Positions 8,120 to 17,455 are shown, numbered from the stretch's first letter. The stretch is DNA of 64,000 bases from Microbulbifer hydrolyticus (GCF_009931115.1 NZ_CP047491.1:3361501-3425500), one strand, 5' to 3'. Notes: generated by a model not told the origin, from the letters alone. Program-made: numbers and translations.

Positions 8120-9882
8120 ACTACACCTGCGAAACCACAGAAGTGTCAGACTCCGACCATCGGGCGTCCAACTCGGAGAGCCTGGAGTTCGCCACCGCCA
8201 CCGAATGCGGCAAGCGCGACTATAACGATGATGCTGTCGCAGTGTACCGGGCGTCCGGCAACGAATTGCGTTACCGCGGCTCACTGGCGGCGATTGCCGA
8301 TGGCGTGGGCAGCGCAGAGGCCGGCGGCGCGGCAGCGCGTGCGGCGGTTAGCGGGTTTATTTCCGACTACTACAGCACGCCGGATTCCTGGTCGGTAAAG
8401 CAGGCGGCGGCGCGGGTGTTACAGGCTCTGAACAGCTGGCTGTACCGGCAGAGCGGCGGCGCAGATGAGGTACAACGCGGCTGGCTGACAACCTTTTCGG
8501 CGGTGGTGCTGAAAGGCTCCACTGCGCACCTGATTCATATCGGGGATTCACGAATCTATCGTCTGCGCGCAGGTAAACTGGAATGCCTGACCCGGGACCA
8601 CAGCCGTGCGCTCGGGCCGGGACGGACCTTTCTGAGCCGGGCGCTGGGAATGGATGCGCATGTTGAGGTGGATTACCGGCAGGAGCCACTGGAGGTCGGG
8701 GACCTTTTCTGTGTGACCACCGACGGCATTCACGATTGCCTGCCGAAAGTGCAGCTTACCGAAATTCTTTGCCAGCATGGGGTTGAAGCCTCGACACCAC
8801 TGATTACCGCCGCAGTCGAGAACGGCAGTGGCGACAACCTCAGCCTGGCCCTGTGCCAGGTAAACGCGCTGGATGGACTGGAAACAGACGACTTGCTGCT
8901 CGCCACGAGCGAGCTACCCTTCCCTCCCCCCTTGCGCCCCGGCAACAAGATTGAAAACTACGAAGTCCTGCAGGAGCTGCACGCCAGCAGTCGTAGCTAC
9001 CTGTATCTGGTGCGGGACATGGAGTCCGATCGCAACGGGGAAGGTGAAACACTGCGGGCATTGAAGGCGCCGTCGGAAAATTTTATCGACGACCCGGCCT
9101 ATATCGAGCGTTTTATCGCTGAAGAATGGACCGGACGGCGGCTGGAGCACCCCGCCATTGTCAAGATTTTTCCCCCGCGCAAAGAGCGAAAGTTCCTCTA
9201 CCATGTGATGGAGTATGTGGACGGCCAGAACCTGCGCCAGTGGATGCAGCTCAACCCGCAGCCACCGCTCGACCAGGTGCGCAACCTGGTGCAGCAACTG
9301 GTCAGCGCACTGCGCCGGCTACAGCGGCTGGAAATCGTGCACGGCGACCTGAAGCCGGAAAACATCATGGTAGACCGCAACGGCCGCCTGAAGCTGATCG
9401 ACCTGGGCGGCGCCAATGCTGCGGGATTGCAGGAACTACTGCGTTACCAGGACAGCGCACCGCCGGGCAGCAAGAATTACTGCGCGCCGGAATATTTCAT
9501 GGGAGACGCCGCCAGCCACCGCTCGGATATATTTTCCCTCGGCGTGATCGCCTATGAGCTACTCACCGGCCACTACCCTTACAAAGAGCGCTTTGGCAGT
9601 AGCCAATACCAGCTGAAAAACTACGCGAGCATGCGCTATATCAGCGCGCGCAAGTACCGGGATGACTTGCCGGAATGGATCGACGGCGCCCTGCGTCGCG
9701 CCTGTGCACCGGATCCCAGAAGTCGCTACCCCGCCCTGTCCGAACTGGTTCACGACCTGAGCACACCGAACAAAAAGTTCATCAACCAGAAAAAGCCGCC
9801 GCTGATGGAGCGCAATCCTCTGCTGTTCTGGCAGGTGGTCGCCGCTCTCGCGACACTCTCCCACTTTCTGTATTTCCTGTAA
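8116..9882 (+). CDS. PP2C phosphatase / Ser-Thr kinase fusion, membrane-anchored
   Basis: A 588-residue protein with two opposed activities. The PP2C-type phosphatase (about 25-250) has metal-site motifs DYND (35-38), ADGVGS (61-66), HIGDSR (141-146), TTDGIHD (201-207) and GSGDN (237-241). The Ser/Thr kinase (about 280-545) has K317 in RALKAP, HGDLKPEN (409-416), DLGG in place of DFG (429-432) and CAPEY. The glycine-rich loop is poor (ELHASSRSYLYLV). Residues 568-588 form a C-terminal membrane anchor. The start is TTG 8116 (GTG 8143 is the alternative). It sits between nitrate transporter and nitrite reductase; kinases of this design occur in other nas clusters, but I know no established substrate. 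Confidence 0.88.
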   Translation: MNYTCETTEVSDSDHRASNSESLEFATATECGKRDYNDDAVAVYRASGNELRYRGSLAAIADGVGSAEAGGAAARAAVSGFISDYYSTPDSWSVKQAAARVLQALNSWLYRQSGGADEVQRGWLTTFSAVVLKGSTAHLIHIGDSRIYRLRAGKLECLTRDHSRALGPGRTFLSRALGMDAHVEVDYRQEPLEVGDLFCVTTDGIHDCLPKVQLTEILCQHGVEASTPLITAAVENGSGDNLSLALCQVNALDGLETDDLLLATSELPFPPPLRPGNKIENYEVLQELHASSRSYLYLVRDMESDRNGEGETLRALKAPSENFIDDPAYIERFIAEEWTGRRLEHPAIVKIFPPRKERKFLYHVMEYVDGQNLRQWMQLNPQPPLDQVRNLVQQLVSALRRLQRLEIVHGDLKPENIMVDRNGRLKLIDLGGANAAGLQELLRYQDSAPPGSKNYCAPEYFMGDAASHRSDIFSLGVIAYELLTGHYPYKERFGSSQYQLKNYASMRYISARKYRDDLPEWIDGALRRACAPDPRSRYPALSELVHDLSTPNKKFINQKKPPLMERNPLLFWQVVAALATLSHFLYFL

Positions 9883-9935
9883 GCAGTGCCTGCGCTGAAA
9901 TACACTGTGTTCCGGCCTCTGCTCTACCGGCACCC

Positions 9936-9980
9936 CGCACCATGCGCGTGCCAACTTGGGGCGCGCACCACGAAAGCGCA
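9936..9980 (+). promoter_or_regulatory. Two NtrC-like enhancer sites upstream of nirB
   Basis: CGCACCATGCGCGTGCC (9936-9952) has GCAC and GTGC separated by seven bases. CGCACCACGAAAGCGCA (9964-9980) has one core mismatch and closely matches the weaker nasT site. Centres are at about -161 and -133 from the start predicted by the element at 10079. Confidence 0.5.
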
Positions 9981-10078
9981 CCAATTTGTCGCGCACCTGA
10001 CTGCCAATTTATACCGCGTTTTCTCTAAAACCCGGTGAACATTGCGGTACCCCCAAGGGCCGGGCTCGAGCCACGAGT

Positions 10079-10094
10079 TGGCATAGAGATTGAA
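10079..10094 (+). promoter_or_regulatory. Sigma-54-like -24/-12 element of nirB operon
   Basis: TGGCAT-N5-TTGAA, the same spacing and the same TTGA -12 variant as the nasT and transporter elements. The predicted start is near 10105, giving a leader of about 165 bases. Confidence 0.5.
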
Positions 10095-10127
10095 TACCAT
10101 TAGTCACAACCCGAAATTCTTTTAGCA

Positions 10128-10217
10128 AGGCAACGGCGCCTGACACTCTTCGACAGAAGAGGGGACGCCCGTGCAGCCTCCAGCTTCCCCGGCCCCCCCA
10201 GCGCTTTTCTTCTGTCG
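10128..10217 (+). promoter_or_regulatory. nirB leader RNA with alternative pairings
   Basis: AGGC-AACGGC-GCCU (10128-10141) is a stem with an ANNGNN hexaloop. Four bases later comes CTCTT-CGACAG-AAGAG (10146-10161). CGACAGAAGA at 10151-10160 is also perfectly complementary to TCTTCTGTCG at 10208-10217, so the second hairpin and the long-range helix exclude each other. There is no classical T-tract after the long helix; a U-rich stretch lies inside its 3' arm. Confidence 0.45.
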
Positions 10218-10271
10218 CGAACCTCAGGCACCAACACCTGGTACTAGACCTCGCAAAACACGGCAGAGATT

Positions 10272-12800
10272 ATGGTTAAGCAAAAAATCGTCGTCATCGG
10301 CAACGGCATGGTGGGTCACCACTTCCTGGAACAACTGGCAAACCGTCCCGAACGGGAATTGTTCGACGTGCTGGTATTCTGTGCCGAGCCCCGCCCCGCC
10401 TACGACCGGGTACACCTCTCTGAATACTTTGGCGGCCGCACTGCGGACGACCTCGCCATGGGCAAGGTTGAGCAGTACCGTGAATGGGGTTACGACCTGC
10501 GCCTGAACGATGCCGCTGTGGGCATCGACCGCGAGGCCAAGGTGGTCACTTCTGCGAGCGGCGCCACCGAATCCTACGATCACCTGGTACTGGCTACCGG
10601 CTCCTATCCTTTTGTTCCGCCGATCCCCGGCCACCAGCACGAGAAGTGCTTTGTTTACCGTACCATCGAAGACCTCGACAAGATCCAGGCCGCAGCCAAA
10701 GACGGCAAGGTTGGCGTTGTGGTCGGTGGTGGCCTGCTCGGCCTGGAAGCAGCCAACGCTCTGAAGCAGTTGGGCCTCGACGCCCACGTGGTGGAATTCG
10801 CACCGGGCCTGATGTCCGTTCAGCTGGACGAAGGCGGCTCCAAGCTGCTGCGGGAAAAAATTGAAGAACTCGGCGTAACCGTACACACCAGCACCGCCAC
10901 CGAGCTGATTGAAGAAGTCGACGGCGGCCGCCTGCGCATGAACTTCAAGGGCGACACTTCCCTGGATACCGACCTGATCGTGTTCTCCGCCGGTATCCGC
11001 CCGGAAGACAGCCTGGCGAAATCCGCCGGTATCGAACTGGGTGAGCGCGGCGGTATCGTGATCGACAATAACTGCCGTACATCCGACAAGAATATTTTCG
11101 CCATCGGCGAGTGTGCGCTGTTCAATAACTTCATCTTCGGCCTGGTAGCCCCCGGCTACACCATGGCACGCACAGCCGTATCCCTGTTGTGTGGTGAGGC
11201 AGCAGAATTCAACGGCGCCGACATGAGCACCAAGCTGAAACTGCTGGGTGTAGAGGTAGGCTCCATCGGCGATGCGCACGGCCGCGCGGAAGGCTCTGCG
11301 GCGATCACCTTTGTCGACGAACAGACCGGCGTTTACAAGCGCATGATCACCGACAGTGAAGGCAAGAAGCTGCGCGGTGCGGTGCTGGTAGGTGACACCG
11401 GTGACTACGACACCCTGCTGCAATATCACCTGAACGATATGGATCTTCCGGAACATCCGGAGCAACTGATCCTGCCGTCTCTGGATGGCGCAGCTCCGGC
11501 ACTGGGCGCAAACGCGCTGCCAGATACCGCCACCATCTGTTCCTGCCACAACGTGAGCAAGGGCGATATCGTCGGCGCGGTTCAGGGCGGCTGCTGCTCG
11601 CTGGGTGATGTAAAGGATGCAACCAAAGCCTCCACCGGTTGTGGTGGCTGCGCGGCGCTGCTGAAAAATGTGGTGGATACCGAGCTGGCGGCACTGGGGG
11701 TCGAGGTTAACAACAACCTCTGTCCACACTTCCCTTACACCCGCCAGGAAATTTTCCACATGGTGCAGGTGGAAGAGATCAAGACCTTCGATGAGCTGCT
11801 GCACAAGCACGGCAGTGGCAAGGGCTGTGAAATCTGTAAACCGACCGCGGCTTCCATTTTTGCCTCCCTGTGGAACGAGCACATCCACAAGAAGCCGCAC
11901 GTTGGCCTGCAGGACACCAACGATACCTTCATGGCCAATATGCAGAAAAACGGTACCTACTCCGTGGTTCCGCGTATCGCCGGCGGTGAAATTACCCCCG
12001 AGAAACTGATTGTGCTCGGCCAGGTGGCGAAGAAGTACGACCTGTACACCAAGATCACCGGCGGCCAGCGTATCGACCTGTTCGGTGCGCGCCTGGAAGA
12101 GCTGCCGGAGATCTGGCGCGAGCTGACCGACGCGGGCTTTGAGACCGGCCACGCCTACGGTAAGTCCCTGCGCACGGTCAAATCCTGCGTGGGCAGCACC
12201 TGGTGCCGCTTCGGGGTTCAGGACAGTGTTGGCATGGCGCTGACCGTCGAGAACCGCTACAAGGGCCTGCGCTCCCCGCACAAGATCAAGATGGCGGTTT
12301 CCGGCTGTACTCGTGAGTGCGCGGAAGCACAGAGCAAGGACATCGGTGTGATTGCCACCGAGAATGGCTGGAACCTGTATGTCTGCGGCAACGGCGGTAT
12401 GCGCCCGCGCCATGCGGATCTGTTCGCCACCGACCTGGACGACGTAACGCTGATCAAATACATCGACCGCGTGCTGATGTTCTACGTGCGCACCGCGGAC
12501 AAGCTGCAGCGGACGTCAGTCTGGCTGGAGAATCTGGAAGGCGGTCTGGATTACCTGCGCGAAGTGGTTATCGAGGACAAGCTGGGTATCTGCGAAGAAC
12601 TCGAGCGCCAGATGGGCAATGTGGTCGGCACTTACCAGTGTGAGTGGAAAACCGCGATCAATGACCCGGAGATGCTGAAGCGCTTCCGTCAGTTCGTGAA
12701 CACCGACGAGAAGGACGAGAAAATCGTGTTCGTGGAGGAGCGCAAACAGCGCCGCCCGGCCACCCAGGAAGAAATCGTCAAGATTGCCGAGCCGGCTTAA
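10272..12800 (+). CDS. nirB: Assimilatory nitrite reductase, large subunit
   Basis: NADH-dependent siroheme nitrite reductase subunit that reduces nitrite to ammonium; 842 residues, as in E. coli (847). The N-terminal FAD/NAD module carries VIGNGMVGHHF and VVGGGLLGLEAANALKQLG. A BFD-like [2Fe-2S] domain follows (CSCHNVSKGDI, then STGCGGC). The C-terminal half has the siroheme/[4Fe-4S] cysteines in SCVGSTWCRFG and SGCTRECAEAQ. It is followed by nirD after a 210-base gap holding a structured repeat. Confidence 0.97.
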   Translation: MVKQKIVVIGNGMVGHHFLEQLANRPERELFDVLVFCAEPRPAYDRVHLSEYFGGRTADDLAMGKVEQYREWGYDLRLNDAAVGIDREAKVVTSASGATESYDHLVLATGSYPFVPPIPGHQHEKCFVYRTIEDLDKIQAAAKDGKVGVVVGGGLLGLEAANALKQLGLDAHVVEFAPGLMSVQLDEGGSKLLREKIEELGVTVHTSTATELIEEVDGGRLRMNFKGDTSLDTDLIVFSAGIRPEDSLAKSAGIELGERGGIVIDNNCRTSDKNIFAIGECALFNNFIFGLVAPGYTMARTAVSLLCGEAAEFNGADMSTKLKLLGVEVGSIGDAHGRAEGSAAITFVDEQTGVYKRMITDSEGKKLRGAVLVGDTGDYDTLLQYHLNDMDLPEHPEQLILPSLDGAAPALGANALPDTATICSCHNVSKGDIVGAVQGGCCSLGDVKDATKASTGCGGCAALLKNVVDTELAALGVEVNNNLCPHFPYTRQEIFHMVQVEEIKTFDELLHKHGSGKGCEICKPTAASIFASLWNEHIHKKPHVGLQDTNDTFMANMQKNGTYSVVPRIAGGEITPEKLIVLGQVAKKYDLYTKITGGQRIDLFGARLEELPEIWRELTDAGFETGHAYGKSLRTVKSCVGSTWCRFGVQDSVGMALTVENRYKGLRSPHKIKMAVSGCTRECAEAQSKDIGVIATENGWNLYVCGNGGMRPRHADLFATDLDDVTLIKYIDRVLMFYVRTADKLQRTSVWLENLEGGLDYLREVVIEDKLGICEELERQMGNVVGTYQCEWKTAINDPEMLKRFRQFVNTDEKDEKIVFVEERKQRRPATQEEIVKIAEPA

Positions 12801-12821
12801 GTCTTAGAGAAGCCCGCTGGC

Positions 12822-12932
12822 GGTGGAGCACCGGGCGGGAGGTTTCAGGACCGCGGTGAACCCATCCCTGGGCGCTGCGGCGCAAACATCCTGTTTGCGA
12901 CGCTCCTGAAACCTCCCGCCCGGCACTCCACC
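12822..12932. repeat. Structured intergenic repeat, copy 1
   Basis: A 111-bp element between nirB and nirD. Perfect 20-bp outer arms (12831-12850 with 12904-12923) extend by a further 7 bp after a short mismatch. Inside are two hairpins: CCC-ATCCCT-GGG (12861-12872) and CGCAAAC-ATCCT-GTTTGCG (12881-12899). It is homologous, in opposite orientation, to the element at 19810-19920. It contains no gene and might affect expression of nirD, nasA and moeA. Confidence 0.85.
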
Positions 12933-13010
12933 TTCGCATCTACCTTCAGTGGGTAGAGCGCTAGTAAAGAATTATTAATTTTTCACCACCCTTAATTGTG
13001 GAGAACCAGA

Positions 13011-13367
13011 ATGAGCGAAGTTGCCATAACCCGCGCCGAGTGGCTGCAAGTCTGCAAGCGATCAGATCTTGTAGCCAATTCCGGAGTGTGCGCTCTTGTG
13101 GGCGATCGTCAGATTGCCCTGTTTTTTTTACCCGACCAGGAACCCCAGCTGTACGCCATCGATAACTGGGATCCTATTGCCAACGCCGGTGTGATCGGCC
13201 GCGGGCTTGTTGCCGAGATCGACGGTGAACTGACCGTGGCTTCGCCTCTGTACAAACAGCACTACCGCCTCACCGACGGCCAGTGCCTCGAGGAGGAGGA
13301 GATCAAACTCGCTTCCTTCGCGATCGCGTTTGAAGGCGACGATGTATTGATCCAGATCGATCAGTAA
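13011..13367 (+). CDS. nirD: Assimilatory nitrite reductase, small subunit
   Basis: Small subunit of NADH-nitrite reductase, 118 residues, with the Rieske-like fold of NirD. The cysteine/histidine pairs that bind a Rieske cluster are absent, as is normal for NirD. ATG 13011 is chosen for its GGAGA ribosome site; an upstream GTG-type extension of five codons is unlikely. The nasA start follows 35 bases after the stop. Confidence 0.93.
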   Translation: MSEVAITRAEWLQVCKRSDLVANSGVCALVGDRQIALFFLPDQEPQLYAIDNWDPIANAGVIGRGLVAEIDGELTVASPLYKQHYRLTDGQCLEEEEIKLASFAIAFEGDDVLIQIDQ

Positions 13368-13402
13368 GCGCAACAAAAAACACAAAAAATAAGCAGTGGA
13401 AG

Positions 13403-16105
13403 ATGGCTTTAACAGAACTGTTCTCGGCGCGTAAATCCTGCACGACCTGTCCTTACTGTGGAGTAGGCTGCGGGGTGGCGGCAACACAGGAGTCGCAACC
13501 GGGCGGCGGCGAGGCCGTTATTCGCATTCAGGGTGACGAGCAACACCCCGCGAACAAGGGCAAACTGTGTGTTAAAGGCTCCTCCCTGGCGGATACCCTG
13601 GGCAATCATGGGCGCCTGTTGAAGCCGCGCTTGCACGGCGAGGATTGTGATTGGGAAACGGCGCTGGATTACGCAGCGTCGCAGTTCCGCGAAACCATCG
13701 ATACCTATGGGCCGGATTCGGTCGCGTTTTACCTGTCCGGCCAGCTGCTCACCGAAGACTATTACGTTGCCAACAAGCTGATGAAAGGCTTTATTGGCAC
13801 CGGCAATGTCGATACCAACTCCCGCCTGTGCATGTCGTCTGCGGTGGCCGCTTACAAACGGGCACTGGGCGCGGACGCGGTACCGTGCAATTACGAGGAT
13901 CTGGACGAGGCGGAGCTGGTGGTGCTGATCGGCTCCAACGCGGCCTGGACCCACCCGATTCTGTTCCAGCGTATGCAGGCCGCACAGGCCAAACTGGTGG
14001 TGGTGGATCCCCGCGGCAGTGCCACCAGCGAAATGGCGGATATGCATCTGGCGATCACGCCGGGGAGTGATGCCGCCCTGTTCAATGGTCTGCTGCACTA
14101 TCTCACCGAGTTCGGTGCGCTGGATCAGGGGTTTATCGACAACCACACCGAAAATTTTTCCGATACCCTCTACGCCGCGGCGGAATGGACACCGGAGAAA
14201 GTCGCGGACTACTGCGCGGTCGATCTCGATGAGCTGCTGGCGTTCTACGAGCTGTTCCGGTCGACTGAAAAGACCACCAGTTTCTATTCTCAGGGCGTCA
14301 ACCAGTCCAGCAGTGGTACCGATAAGAACAATTCCATTATCAACTGCCACCTGGCGACCGGCCGCATCGGCAAGCCGGGTTGCGGTCCCTTCTCCATTAC
14401 CGGCCAGCCCAACGCCATGGGCGGACGCGAGGTGGGCGGTCTGGCGAACATGCTCGCTGCACACATGGATTTCACCGAAGACAATATCGATCGTGTGGGC
14501 CGATTCTGGAATGCCGCAAAAATGGCCCAGGGCCCCGGCCTGAAAGCGGTGGAGCTGTTCAATGCGGTGGAAAGTGGACAGATCAAGGCGGTGTGGATCA
14601 TGGCCACCAACCCGGCGGTGAGCATGCCGGATGCGCGCCGGGTCGCCGCGGCACTGAAAAAGTGCCCCACGGTGATCGTCTCCGACTGCGTGGCGGACAC
14701 CGATACTGCGCGCTGCGCCGACCTTCTGCTGCCCGCGACCACTTGGGGCGAAAAATCCGGCACCGTCACCAACTCCGAACGCCGCATCTCCCGCCAGAAA
14801 AGCTTCCTGCCCAAACCCGGTGAAGCTCGCCACGACTGGGAAATCATCTGTGACGTGGCCAAACGCCTGGGCTACGGGGAAGCGTTCGATTACCAGGGGC
14901 CCGCGGATATTTTCCGCGAGCACGCGGCCCTCTCCGGCTTCGAGAACAATCGCGATCAGGGCCGCCGCGCCTTTGATATCTCCGCACTCGCCACGATCAG
15001 CGACCAAGAGTACAACTTTTTCACGCCGCTGCAGTGGCCGGTGAATGCCGCCAATCCCAACGGCACCGCACGGCTGTTCAGTGATGGCGATTTTTATACC
15101 CCCAACGGCCGCGCACGTTTCGTCGCGGTCGATCCCCAATGCCCGAAACAGGAAACCCGCGACGAGTACCCGCTGATCATGAACAGCGGTCGCCTGCGCG
15201 ACCAGTGGCACACCATGACCCGCACCGGGCGCGCGCGCAAACTGCTCGACCACAGCGAAGCGCCGGAGGTGCATGTGCACCCGCAGGAAGCGCAAGAGTT
15301 CGGTATTGAGGATGCGCAGCTGGTACGTGTGGAAAGCGAAAAAGGACAGTTCTTCGGGCGCGCCCGCGTCACCGCCAGCCAGAAGCCGGGGCAGCTGTTC
15401 GCCCCTATTCACTGGAGCGACAGCCTCGCCCACAATGCCACCGTGAGCGCGCTCGCACTGCCATTCACCGACCCGCTCTCCGGCCAGCCGGAACTAAAAC
15501 AGGTCGCGGTCAATATCGCCCCACTGAACGCCCACAGCTATGCCTGCCTGCTGCTGCGCACCAAAACCGCCGAGGAACTCCACAGCCGATTGCAGGCCGG
15601 AGACAAACCGCTTCGGCAAACCATCCTGCACTGGTACCGGGTACCGGTGGAAGGCGGCTACCGCTTCGAGCTTGCCCTCAGCAAACAACCCGACTGGCAA
15701 GCCATCGCCGACAATCTCTTCGCCCTGCACGGCAAGCAACTGAATCGCCAACGGCTTCAGCTGCCCAGCGGCGAACGCTGGCTACTGCACAGTGAGCAGA
15801 TGGAACTGCTGGTCTTCACCAGCGCCGACTGGCAGACGCTGCCGGACCGCAAAACCCTGGAAGATGCGCTCAACAAGCCGCTCCCGGCAATGCCCGCCCA
15901 GCTGCTGCAGAACGTCCCTGCCGGCGCACAGATGGTATGCACCTGCCTGCAGGTTTCGCGCAAGCAAATCGAAGCGGCCATTGCCGATGGCGCGGCATCG
16001 GTTGACGAGCTTGGCGAGCTGCTCGGCTGCGGTACCAACTGTGGTTCCTGCAAGCCGGAGATTTCCGCATTGCTGAACACTAACCTCGCGGTAGCCGTCG
16101 GTTAG
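13403..16105 (+). CDS. nasA: Assimilatory nitrate reductase, catalytic subunit
   Basis: Molybdopterin oxidoreductase of 900 residues reducing nitrate to nitrite. The N-terminal [4Fe-4S] ligands are CPYCGVGC (residues 16-23) and the cysteine of GKLCVKG. Mo-bis-MGD domains follow, ending in a molydopterin-dinucleotide-binding segment with HTMTRTGRA. The C-terminus carries an extra BFD-like [2Fe-2S] domain (CTCLQVSRKQIEAAI, GCGTNCGSCKPEI), as in NasA forms that take electrons from a reductase partner. No dedicated flavoprotein NasB-type gene is present in the window. Confidence 0.95.
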   Translation: MALTELFSARKSCTTCPYCGVGCGVAATQESQPGGGEAVIRIQGDEQHPANKGKLCVKGSSLADTLGNHGRLLKPRLHGEDCDWETALDYAASQFRETIDTYGPDSVAFYLSGQLLTEDYYVANKLMKGFIGTGNVDTNSRLCMSSAVAAYKRALGADAVPCNYEDLDEAELVVLIGSNAAWTHPILFQRMQAAQAKLVVVDPRGSATSEMADMHLAITPGSDAALFNGLLHYLTEFGALDQGFIDNHTENFSDTLYAAAEWTPEKVADYCAVDLDELLAFYELFRSTEKTTSFYSQGVNQSSSGTDKNNSIINCHLATGRIGKPGCGPFSITGQPNAMGGREVGGLANMLAAHMDFTEDNIDRVGRFWNAAKMAQGPGLKAVELFNAVESGQIKAVWIMATNPAVSMPDARRVAAALKKCPTVIVSDCVADTDTARCADLLLPATTWGEKSGTVTNSERRISRQKSFLPKPGEARHDWEIICDVAKRLGYGEAFDYQGPADIFREHAALSGFENNRDQGRRAFDISALATISDQEYNFFTPLQWPVNAANPNGTARLFSDGDFYTPNGRARFVAVDPQCPKQETRDEYPLIMNSGRLRDQWHTMTRTGRARKLLDHSEAPEVHVHPQEAQEFGIEDAQLVRVESEKGQFFGRARVTASQKPGQLFAPIHWSDSLAHNATVSALALPFTDPLSGQPELKQVAVNIAPLNAHSYACLLLRTKTAEELHSRLQAGDKPLRQTILHWYRVPVEGGYRFELALSKQPDWQAIADNLFALHGKQLNRQRLQLPSGERWLLHSEQMELLVFTSADWQTLPDRKTLEDALNKPLPAMPAQLLQNVPAGAQMVCTCLQVSRKQIEAAIADGAASVDELGELLGCGTNCGSCKPEISALLNTNLAVAVG

Positions 16106-16201
16106 CCCTTCCTGGTCCAGTCATCGCCACCCAACACTTGGCAAACCATCCTCCCGCCAGCTATCTTCCGGACCAAGCAGACAAGAAATAAGGGAATAGC
16201 G

Positions 16202-17455
16202 ATGACCGATGCCTGTGCAGAAAATGGCCTCCGTTCCGTAGAAACAGCCAAACAGGAGCTGATCGACAGTATTGCTCCCATCAAGGGCTCCGAATCGATT
16301 CCCCTGGCCGAGGCCTGCAGTCGCGTACTCGCAGCACCGGTACTGGCCACACTGGACCTTCCCCCCTGCGATAACTCCGCCATGGACGGTTATGCACTCA
16401 GTGGTGAACACGAAAGCTACACCGTCATAGGCAAAAGCCTCGCGGGCCACCCCTTTAGCGGAGCACTGGAACCCGGCCAGGCCATCCGCATCACAACCGG
16501 CGCCGCCGTACCTGCAGGTGCCGACCGGGTCCAGATGCAGGAGAACTGCACGCTGGACAGCGACCAGCTCACCATGAGCCGCCCAGCAAAACCCGGCGAG
16601 AATATCCGCCGCCGCGGCGAAGACGTGCATATTGGCCAGAGCCTCATTGCCGTCGGCAGCAAAATCAAAGTCCCCCATATCGCCCTGCTCGCCGCCGCCG
16701 GCGTGGCGAAAGTGACCGTCACCCGAAAAATAAAAGCCGCGCTGCTCTCCATCGGCGACGAACTGAAACCCATCGGCACTCCCGCCGCGGAACTCGGCGA
16801 CGGCGACATCTACGACAGTAACCGCATCGCCCTGAACGCGGCGCTGGAACAACTGGATGTGGAAGTTCTGGACCTCGGCTGCTGGCCGGATCAGCCGGAT
16901 AAAATCCGCGAGGCATTCGTGCTGGCAAGGGACAATGCGGATTTCGTGATCACCAGCGGCGGCGTTTCCGTGGGCGAAGCGGACTACACCAAAACCGTTC
17001 TGCAGGAACTGGGAGAAATCGGCTTCTGGAAGCTTGCCATCAAGCCCGGCAAGCCGTTTGCGTTCGGAAGGCTCCCCAGAGCCGATGGCGAAACCGTCTT
17101 CTTTGGCCTCCCCGGCAACCCGGTTTCCGCCATCGTTACCCTGTACCAGCTTGTGGTGCCAGCCCTGGAAAAGCTACGCGGTACCGCGGAGGAATATCGC
17201 CAGCCGCCCCTGCAGGTGCGCGCACGGCTGTTAAACCCTATCCGCAAAAAGCCCGGACGGACCGATTACCAACGAGGGTTTACCTATCGCGACGAAGATG
17301 GGCTTCAGGTCGTCGGCACCCGCGGCATCCAGGGCAGCCATATTCTTTCGGGCTTCGCCCAGGCCAATTGTTTTGTGGTACTACCGCGGGAAGGCGGCGA
17401 TTGCGAGACCGGTGACTGGGTTACGGTGGAACCATTTCTTGCCCCACTTAAGTAA
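16202..17455 (+). CDS. moeA: Molybdopterin molybdenumtransferase
   Basis: Inserts molybdenum into adenylylated molybdopterin. Typical 417-residue MoeA with DNSAMDGYAL near residue 58, GAAVPAGADRVQMQE, SIGDEL, GDIYDSN, and ITSGGVSVGEADY followed by KPGKPFAFG. It is the last gene of the nirBD-nasA run (96-base gap), providing a cofactor step for NasA. The TAA stop lies in the first unit of a 9-bp tandem repeat. Confidence 0.95.
   Translation: MTDACAENGLRSVETAKQELIDSIAPIKGSESIPLAEACSRVLAAPVLATLDLPPCDNSAMDGYALSGEHESYTVIGKSLAGHPFSGALEPGQAIRITTGAAVPAGADRVQMQENCTLDSDQLTMSRPAKPGENIRRRGEDVHIGQSLIAVGSKIKVPHIALLAAAGVAKVTVTRKIKAALLSIGDELKPIGTPAAELGDGDIYDSNRIALNAALEQLDVEVLDLGCWPDQPDKIREAFVLARDNADFVITSGGVSVGEADYTKTVLQELGEIGFWKLAIKPGKPFAFGRLPRADGETVFFGLPGNPVSAIVTLYQLVVPALEKLRGTAEEYRQPPLQVRARLLNPIRKKPGRTDYQRGFTYRDEDGLQVVGTRGIQGSHILSGFAQANCFVVLPREGGDCETGDWVTVEPFLAPLK

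Noticed and set aside
10224..12413. A 729-codon open frame on the minus strand opposite nirB
   Set aside because: Antisense shadow of nirB; no ribosome site and no recognisable domain.
13409..15433. A 674-codon open frame on the minus strand opposite nasA
   Set aside because: Antisense shadow of nasA, which has complete cluster-binding motifs on the other strand.
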